Assembly (NCBI GenBank): GCA_949752745.1
Contig: OX457032.1
Location: forward strand, 16,284,720 to 16,348,719
Source: Protula sp. h YS-2021
Taxonomy: Eukaryota; Annelida; Polychaeta; Sabellida; Serpulidae
Direction: 5' to 3'
DNA: 64,000 nt
The notes beneath the pieces were generated by a model, which saw only the letters and a list, made by a program, of their open reading frames with translations, was not told where the DNA came from and searched no databases. A program made the translations under genes and the position numbers. Numbering within the stretch: the stretch's first letter is position 1; the number at the start of each line of letters is the position of its first letter. Positions 56,961 through 64,000 of this stretch are shown here, in pieces.

Positions 56961-57203
56961 TGGTCAGTTCTGATCAGAAAACGTCGCTGAAATTTCCTTG
57001 GACACGTCTGTAGATTACCTGAAACAACACCAGCAAGTAGAGCTCTTAAAGAAGCAACTGAAATAGTAAAAAGACATCCAGGAAGACAAAAAACAACATA
57101 CCTGTCAACGATAAAACGCGATCTACAAAATAAAGGAATCTACTCAATTTCACAAGCCAAAATATTAGCACAGAACCGTACTAGGTGGAGAGACTTTGTA
57201 TAG
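56961..57203 (+). pseudogene. LINE open reading frame 2, C-terminal fragment
   Basis: In one frame: WSVLIRKRR, stop, NFLGHVCRLPETTPA, SRALKEATEIVKRHPGRQK, RDLQNKGIYSISQAKILAQN-RTRWRDFV, stop. The LGHV...GR...RWR pattern is the C-terminus of RTE/CR1-type LINE proteins. The TGA replaces a Trp expected in RRWxFLGH. It ends about 35 bp before a (CGA)n tail. The upstream part is absent, so this is a 5'-truncated copy. Confidence 0.75.
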
Positions 57204-57236
57204 AAACGTATAGAGCTTTGCTCTGGAAGCGTATCC

Positions 57237-57261
57237 CGACGACGACGACGACGACGACGAC
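57237..57261. repeat. (CGA)n microsatellite
   Basis: Eight copies of a trinucleotide at the 3' end of the LINE fragment, plausibly the LINE's 3' tail repeat. Confidence 0.9.
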
Positions 57262-58344
57262 AAATTTATATACTGGTGTTTTACGTTGGATTATTTTCGG
57301 TGTACTTATTTTTATGTGTTGCCATTTAGTAAATCCTCGATTATAAGTGTCTGTTTATAATTATTCTTGTGACGTTACAAAGCGCGCACATATTTAATTC
57401 ACATGACTTCAAGATCAAGTCAGTGTGCCTCCGACTGTCGCAGCGTGAATCAGTGTTTTAACTCTACTCAGGGCTCCAGTCGGTCGGTTTTCACCGTTAT
57501 TTGGAAATGTCAAGGTTATAAAACTTATTGTTCTGAGCTGATTATTTTGTTTATTCGTCATTCTTCCTTAGTGGCTACAGCTTTCCTTCAATAAACCCAG
57601 GTTCACAACAGGGTTACTGCACTTAGCACCCAGCAAAAAGTCTGACCAAACAAATGCAAACACACATATGTGCAAACACCCACTTGTGCGAACACACACT
57701 TTTTGTGACATTTTTTTAAAAAATAAATATAAAATTCCGCGTTGAAGTGGTGAAATTTACGAGGGTGTCCGAGTTTAGCTCAACAGGGCTGTTTTTTTTT
57801 TTTTCAAACCTGGCACTCCTCGTTCAGGGTCTTTTTAAATTCATTAATACGTATGGTAACCATTTTGGAAAAAAATTGTCCAGCAGTCAACCTCTACGGC
57901 GGTTCGGTCTGTTGAGTTCAACACCCTTTTGCTCCACAGATCCGCTGTGAATTTCGCAAAATGGTACTCAGAAAAATACAAGTACTTTTAAAATAGCCAC
58001 CCGCCCTGTGCTTAACAGATCCTGTCAGAGGTTAGCTGTTTTATAACAACGACAACGAAGAACTGGGAATCCCCAGTGGTTATGTTAGGAGTAGTGCAAA
58101 AATAAAAACCACAACAGTAATCAAGCGGATACCACAGTAAGTACTGCATAGTACCCTGGTTATATCGGGAAGTGATTACACATGAATTGATTTGAAACCT
58201 GGGGAATGTGAAAATGAAAGTTACATGTCTACTAGATTAATTTAAACTTAAATATATAATACAAGAAACTTTTCGTAACCCATATTATTGCACAAGAAAA
58301 GAGTGAGTATGATTTTTTTGATAGTCTATATATAATATATATGA
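57262..58344. other. Intergenic, no gene seen
   Basis: No open frame with coding character. Part of 57,780-57,950 resembles the dispersed repeat near receptor gene 1 (TTTTTAAATTCATTAATACGT, GTATGGTAACC). Confidence 0.5.

Positions 58345-58423
<79 letters not shown>
58345..58423. repeat. (TG)n(GA)n microsatellite
   Basis: A (TG) run 58,345-58,362 passes into a (GA) run. Equivalent in position to the GA tract upstream of receptor gene 1, but much nearer to exon 1. Confidence 0.95.
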
Positions 58424-58427
<4 letters not shown>

Positions 58428-58666
58428 GACAGACGGGAGGGATAGATGGGAGAGAGTAAGAGAGGAAGGGACAGACGAAGGAAGAGACAGAGACACAAAA
58501 ATAACCCTCTTTTTCTTTGAAACGCGGAGTACTGATTGAAATGTGCCGTGCACAGTGCTGTTTCGGTCACATCAATCGCATTTGCGTAATTGTATGAAGT
58601 ACAGTGTAAGTTAAATAAGATAGCTGGTTTATTTTCTCATTCTCCAACAGAACCAAGTGAAGGGAT

Positions 58667-61600
58667 ATGGGGATTGCAAGGAATATGAGGACTGCAATTA
58701 TGCTGTTGCTTGTCACACAGCTCCCCTGGGATGCCATGTAAGTACAGATGAACTAAAATATTTAAAACAGTTTTTGAAATAAAACATAGAGCACCACTAC
58801 TTGTGGTTGATTTCGTGTTCTTCGTTTATTTACATTCACTAGATGAAGTTGAAATGTGCACACAAAATACATTTGTGCAATAGCGTATTTGCTTACATAT
58901 TATTGTGAAAATGTTTGAGCCGCAAGAGGGGCTCGAACTGGGAACCTTTCGCTTCATAAGCGAGCGTGCTAACCACTAAGCCAAAAGCTGCAACTCATGG
59001 AAACAGCCAAGCACAAATGTACATGTAGTTACATGTTTGTATATATTCATTTTTCACAACACGCATTGTAGATACCAGCTTCACGACAATATTTATTTTA
59101 AATAATTATTGGAGAAACCTTGTGATTAGCTTGAAGAATTAAGGTAGCAATTCTCAGGGTTCGCGTTGGCAGGGTTTGTGTCCACTTTTTGGGCATTTTT
59201 ACGAAATGACTCACTTTTTCGGAACCCACCGAGTTTTCTGGGCCTTGCTGAGTCACACTTTCCTTTTTTGACTCACTTTACTGAGAACCTTCTACAAGTC
59301 GCTCCCCTCGAAATTCTGAGACCACGTTCAGAGAGTGCCTAGTAAACATTTTGAGTCGATCCCTTTTTCTCCGGCCAGTTGTTTCTTATTACCGGCTTAT
59401 TAAGTTAAAAGATCAGTCACAAAACAGACCTGTAAAACTTGTTGAACTCACCCCCACCCCTCCTCCTCCCACCCGCCGTAAGAAGTTAAATTTGTAATGC
59501 CATTCATTCCTCATACTCCCACCCCTCCTCCACCGTATTGCGTGCGTACGTTCCGTGCGTTTGACTCATTAGCCGCTTCCTGAAGCTCTTCCCTCACGAC
59601 AAATTTGTCCTGCGACAGAGTCGTTCAATGAAGAGTAAAATGCTGTATTAATAAGCTAGTTCACGGTTTCGAGTGCGTTTGTTCAGAGGAGGAACTTGGC
59701 AGGATTCCAGTGGAAAAAACGTAAAGAAACAAATAAGGAAAATACATTAAAAGTTGATTTTCTATGCCATGAGGTATCTATTAGGTGTCGAAATTTTATT
59801 GGAATGTGTGACCTTATTAGAAAGGGTTTCTAAGAGAAAAAGAGCGCTATATATATATTCCACTTTAATTTGATGCATTTTGTCATTGATTGCTGTACTT
59901 CTATGTTTTTCTCTTCTTTGTTTATCCCCGTAAGGCTCGAGTCCTGTTTTTTCCGCAAATTCCGAAACTGTGAGTCTGCTTATTGGTTGTTGTATATCAC
60001 AGATGCAGTGGCCTTTTCGAGCTATTTTTGCAGAGGAAAAAAGAATATCTGCAGCAATAATAAGTCTTAATGTGTTACTCAAAAGATCAGTTTTTTTATC
60101 CAGTCTATTTTTATGTAGGAGGATGATTAATTTTAAAAGAAAATATCAGTCAAGCCATTGAAGCCAAATGTTATCTTTCAGTTGGTGTCAGGTGATTGTC
60201 GAAGTACCCCTGCACTGCCCTCACAGATGCCTTGATGGTTATTTCTGTGACACAGGAACACGTGAGTGCTTGCCGTGTTTGAGCATCTGCGATTCGCGAA
60301 ATGATACTGGAAGTATGATGTGCTCTCACCACTGTCCAGGTACGCGCAATTAGCGAGGCCCTTGGCAACATCCAGGGCATCCAGGGGCCTTTGTTCTGTT
60401 ATTCGAAACATGTTTTACACCACAGGCAAACAAAAAGTGTTCTTTCCCCCTTTGTACTTAAAAATTTGTGTCATGTAAGTCTTTGAATATGGGACTTTTT
60501 AAAACGACCCCCTAAACGCGGAGTGCCAATTTATAAAGAACACTCCCTTTTTAACCAAACGATGAGCATAATTTCGAATACCCCCATCCCCACCCTTTGT
60601 GTGAAACGCGGATTACTGAATTAAAATTACTCCCCTTTTTAACGAAATTGGCAGTCCTCGCGTATCTCTTCTGGCCGTACCATTACCCCTTTTCTCAGCG
60701 TTTTTTTTTTTGTTTTTTTTTTTTTGATATGGAAACACATATGATAACAGTTGCCCCCCTCCCGGAGTTAAGGCATGTAACAAAAAATATATTGATTTAT
60801 TTCGAGTCAGTATGGTTATATTATTCACCATGGTACGAAACTGTTAGCCTAAGGTCAGTATTGTTACTGGTTAATAATGTGTTTGAATGCCGTTTGTGCA
60901 TGCTTGTTAATGCTTAGTCAACAGTCGAAAAAAATGTTCCACCCAAGGTCACGGCTATGACCTTCACTTAAAGTTTTGTATATTTGCAGGGTACACGCCA
61001 CGCTTTGCGAAGACAGCTGCCACTACAATAGAACCTTCGCCTAAACAGTTGCCTACAGTCTATAACACCGAACTGATCACAATCATTGTTGCACTAGTTT
61101 TGTTTGTTGTGTTTCTGCTTGTGCTAGCAGTTCTTGTTTCTGTCATGTGTTTCCCTTTTTTGGGCGTACAAAACCTTGTTAAACATTCTGAGGCAGATCC
61201 CGGGAAGCAATTACCCGGCTCAACTGACGTGCGAAATTGTGCAAGGTGGATAGCAGAAGCCTGGAAATTATTACGTTGCCAAACTGACGAACACAAAAGG
61301 AGTTGTGACAGTATCAAGGCACAGAATCGCCGTGGTTGTCCTTCAGAGGACTGCGAGACAAATGGTTCACAAAGGGCCAAGGAGCAAAAGAAGGGTGTTT
61401 CGTCTCCACAGTATGATGCCCAGTCGGACCAGGAGTCCGGTGCTTCTCAGACTACAGACGCGCAGGAGTCCGCTGCAGAGGAGAATGATTGTTCTGCACA
61501 TACCGATGCCCAGCCGTACCGCGAGCCCAATGGTTCACAAAGGATCGAGGCGCACGAGGGCGGTGTCGGGTCTCCCCATGATAATGCCCAGTCGGACCAG

Positions 61601-63530
61601 GAGCCCGGTGCTTCTCAGAGCACCGAAGCTGTACGGGTCAAAGCCCAATATACAGAGGAAGATGAAACCAGTAATGTGCCGAGAACTAACTCAGATCCCA
61701 ATCACATCAATGGCTTGGCTTTGAATACAGATGTCAATGAAAACACTGAGCATTCAGTCGCACCTTGCACAACGCCAGGCCATTCACAGCAGGGGGAACC
61801 GCAAGGGGTTTGCCAGGACAAACAGCAAGCACTTTACCCGACACCAGAATACAGAACTGGTCCTGCAATGAGCTCTATGCAGCCGGAAGCAGCTGGTTCG
61901 TTAGCAGCGAACAGAAGTTATTCCAAAAATGTGAGTCTTAATGTGCCAAGAGATAGTAGTGCACATGACGCAACACAAGATGAGGAGATGTGTGAAGTTC
62001 TAGCAAACAAAGATCGGTATGATGACATTGACGCAGCTGTTGAGAAAACGTCGTTGTTAAGGAGATCACTTTCAAATGCCGCATCAACACAGCAGCATCA
62101 GTCCAACTTCTCAAACATAGCTGTTGACATCCACAGTATACCGGCATGCATTTCTGAGCGGTTGCCCCTGCTTGAACATGAACCTTCCCAAATGGCCCGA
62201 GCACATTCACCATTCGACCGAGCGCATTCATCACTAGGGTCTGGGGCATATTCAGCAGAAGCAGCAGAGCCAGAAGAGGAGGAGCACTTGATACAGGCGT
62301 ACCAGCCTCAAAGCGGCAATCATTACGATGGCCTGGATGATCAACGACTCCGCCATGGACAAGCAGGTTCAGTAACTGAATTCTACCCTCTAGAGATTAA
62401 CCTCGATATTAACCCAAATTCTCCTTCATGTCAGCTTTTTCTAAGAGGGGTAAAACAGAAAAACTGTTTAAATGTATTGGTGGGGGGCCTGGTGGATTGA
62501 CTCATCTGCTTTTTCAGGAATGAGGTTGACTCTTTCTTAAATACCAAGTAAAGTCGATCGCTGTAAAGCTATAAAAATTGTCAAAATAATTAAAAATATT
62601 TCTTTCGTCAGCAGCACAGGGACCGGAAGATGATTACTTGGAAGGCGCTGTGGGGGGCATTGTGGGTAATCTGGATGCGGCACACAACGAACAACCGGAG
62701 AGAAACAATGGCGGATACGTAAGCTTGCCAGGTAAAGTAGTCTCACCTGCCTGCTTGCCCGAATGGCAATGATTGCCCGGTCCTAAGAGCTGCAGTTCGG
62801 GTTCGATTCCCGCCCTAGGCAGGACACTTTCTGCTCAACTAGCTAAGCACCAGATTTTGCGAACGTCATTTGTCGGTGGCGAGTCTGGTCCTCTTACAAT
62901 CTGACGTAAGCCAGAAGAAGGAAATTTTAAGCGGGAAAATTTTGTTCCAAAATATAATGCAAATATCGTAGCAGTCAAGAACAATGGAAAGGTTATGACA
63001 GAAAGAGCAGAACAAAAATCTTCCTATGTTGTTGAAAAAAAAACGTGTATTGCTTTGGCTATAAATTTATTGCCATATTTGTATTATGTCAGTTTCAACA
63101 ATGAGGCCTTAACACGCAGGTCGATCCCAGTTTTGATTCTGTTGAAATTTTTTTGTATTCATGTTGTAAGCGTTTTCAAATTGTGACTGGTAGAGATCCT
63201 TATGATATTTCAATCTCGCCATTTTCAGTGCTCAATACACAATTTGATATAAGGTCGAGTTTACATACTCTATGTTCATCGAGGATTTTCTGTTCTCTAC
63301 TTAACTTGTAGAATCTATAAATTCTTAATGTTTTCATTTCTACATACAAGATTCTAGATATATAGAATTAACTTGGGAATTGACTCTCCCTTGTTTGCAG
63401 ACGATGTGTTGCCGCGTTCCTACGAGAGTGACAGTGGAGCCGGAAGTATTATCGATCCCGCCTTTCAAGACCGATCTGGTTTTCACGAACTACACTACGA
63501 AAACAATTATATCTATGATCAACTACAGGA
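58667..63530 (+). CDS. BCMA/TACI-like TNF-receptor-type membrane protein, copy 2 (exons 1-5; 3' end outside or lost)
   Basis: Exons: 58,667-58,737, 60,182-60,339, 60,990-62,366, 62,612-62,731, 63,401-63,530. All junctions are GT-AG and phases match copy 1. Lengths 71, 158, 120 and 130 bp equal those of copy 1; exon 3 is 18 bp shorter, in frame. Signal peptide MGIARNMRTAIMLLLV. The cysteine-rich domain keeps CLDGYFCDTGTRECLPC and MMCSHHC and gains a cysteine (FC for FF). The membrane span is TIIVALVLFVVFLLVLAVLV, followed by the same DAQ-x-D-x-E repeats and two SDQE motifs. No stop or frameshift interrupts the exons, so it is likely functional. Exon 6 of copy 1 (16,464-16,644) has no counterpart before base 64,000. 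Confidence 0.75.
58902..59093 (-). mobile_element. tRNA-like insertion in receptor gene 2, intron 1
   Basis: Absent from the same place in copy 1, where the sequence passes from GCGTATGTATC to ATTTATTTTAAA without interruption. The insert has a tRNA-like core on the minus strand with an A-box-like TGGCTTAGTGGTTAGCACGC, and AGTTCGAGCCC as the B box. The core is bounded by ATTGTGAAAATG and CATTTTTCACAAC, inverted repeats. ATATT occurs on both sides (58,897-58,901 and 59,089-59,093) as a possible target duplication. Its acceptor and T stems do not pair, so it is not a functional tRNA. A SINE or MITE with a tRNA-derived core is the best reading. Confidence 0.6.
60182..60339 (+). CDS. Receptor gene 2, exon 2: extracellular cysteine-rich domain
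   Basis: WCQVIVEVPLHCPHRC, then LDGYFCDTGTRECLPC and CSHHCPG. Changes from copy 1 concentrate around the possible ligand-binding loop (SMCLENYFFDTSTRE against HRCLDGYFCDTGTRE), while the cysteine frame is kept. Confidence 0.8.
60990..62500 (+). CDS. Receptor gene 2, exon 3 with read-through extension
   Basis: The spliced exon ends at 62,366 (GCAG/GTTCAG). With intron retention the frame runs on for about 44 more codons (EFYPLEINLDINPNSP ... LVGGLVD) and stops at 62,500, unlike copy 1, where the read-through stops after five residues. An alternative membrane receptor form without exons 4-5 is possible. The last part of the frame is intron, not conserved coding sequence. Confidence 0.7.
62746..62823 (+). 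mobile_element. tRNA-derived SINE head in receptor gene 2, intron 4
   Basis: CCTGCCT pairs with AGGCAGG at the ends (7 bp), TTGCC with GGCAA form a D-stem, and the T arm CGGG-TTCGATT-CCCG is intact, but the anticodon stem does not pair. The same insertion is in copy 1 (15,510). A SINE-like body follows to about 62,940. Confidence 0.65.
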
Positions 63531-63541
63531 GTAAGTAAAAG

Positions 63542-63547
<6 letters not shown>

Positions 63548-63617
<70 letters not shown>
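63548..63617. repeat. (AT)n microsatellite
   Basis: Roughly 35 copies within the intron after exon 5; the matching place in copy 1 has only a few. Confidence 0.95.
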
Positions 63618-63619
<2 letters not shown>

Positions 63620-63670
63620 GGTAGAATTCGTTGAAAATTTTGTTGTTTCTCTGCACCCTTAAGACATAAA

Positions 63671-63814
63671 AATTGTAACTCTTGGGAGGTAAACACCGCA
63701 TGACCAGTGAACAAGGACATGCGATTATGCAACAGCATGTTAATTTTTCTTGTACTAAGTTCACTAAATTAACTGGTTCCGAGACACTGACGAGAGTAGA
63801 CCTCTAATCTATGG
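63671..63814. other. Insertion of about 140 bp in receptor gene 2, after exon 5
   Basis: Copy 1 passes from CTTAAGACATAAA directly to CTCTGCAAATG; copy 2 has an extra block ending CTATGG. ACTCT flanks part of it on both sides, a possible target duplication. No known family recognised. Confidence 0.5.
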
Positions 63815-63925
63815 ACTCTGCCAACGAAACGATAATTCCGTGCAAGAATTAATACAACTCTTCCAAAATTTATGGTTCTAGCCAGATTTTGTACTAAAGC
63901 GGTGAGTTGGATATATCTTTGAAAT

Positions 63926-64000
63926 ATTCCTCAAAATGTGCTAAAAATTCCCCTCGTGAATTGGACACCGGGGAGCCACTCACGTACAGATTGGTTACCA
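63926..64000 (+). other. Divergence point where exon 6 of the receptor gene would lie
   Basis: Copy 1 reads TTGGATATGTCTATTTAAATG and continues into exon 6 within about 20 bp. Copy 2 matches up to about 63,925 and then carries unrelated sequence to the window edge. Exon 6 is therefore displaced by an insertion or lost. Confidence 0.5.

Noticed and set aside
58912..58995. Functional tRNA gene on the minus strand
   Set aside because: Acceptor and T-stem do not pair; only the promoter-like boxes are tRNA-like.

Overview
This window comes from a repeat-rich, AT-rich animal genome, most likely a marine invertebrate. The evidence is a spliced gene pair with GT-AG introns encoding single-pass receptors, and a mix of mobile elements typical of invertebrates: Polinton/Maverick, an APE-type LINE, a Mutator-like DNA transposon, a DIRS-like tyrosine-recombinase retroelement, a Gypsy LTR retrotransposon and tRNA-derived SINEs. 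I cannot name the species from sequence alone.

Layout. 1-7.4 kb: right part of a decayed Polinton, all minus strand. It holds a broken protein-primed DNA polymerase B with an N-terminal zinc-finger module, a broken retroviral-type integrase, a NADAR-domain fragment and several small unrecognised ORFs. 7.5-10.2 kb: a decayed LINE on the minus strand. 10.2-12.1 kb: a near-perfect 48-bp palindrome, GA microsatellite and T-rich DNA. 12.1-16.6 kb: a complete six-exon gene for a BCMA/TACI-like TNF-receptor-type membrane protein (684 residues by my splice model, all intron phases consistent). 16.8-22.7 kb: non-coding, with degenerate repeats. 22.7-26.2 kb: a three-exon, now broken, Mutator-like transposase fused to a DEDDh exonuclease (minus strand). 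26.5-27.4 kb: short repeats. 28.1-29.4 kb: 3' end of a DIRS-like element (plus strand).

29.4-52.1 kb is a head-to-tail array of 12 units, mostly 1,862 bp. Each unit carries the last codons of the DIRS recombinase, about 1.4 kb of flank, a 114-bp Gypsy LTR and 0.22 kb of that Gypsy element's 3' internal DNA. The LTR of the last unit is the actual 3' LTR of a full-length Gypsy element (51,787-56,854, minus strand) flanked by a 5-bp target duplication, CCAAT. The macrosatellite was therefore born from a DIRS-Gypsy neighbourhood after the Gypsy insertion. Units 1-4 and 5-8 form a duplicated tetramer, i.e. a higher-order repeat of about 7.68 kb.

57.0-57.2 kb: 3' end of a second LINE. 58.7-63.5 kb: a second, paralogous copy of the TNF-receptor-like gene in the same orientation. 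Exons 1-5 are intact with nearly identical exon lengths; the last exon is not found before the window ends. The two receptor genes are thus a tandem duplication now separated by about 42 kb of transposon-derived DNA.
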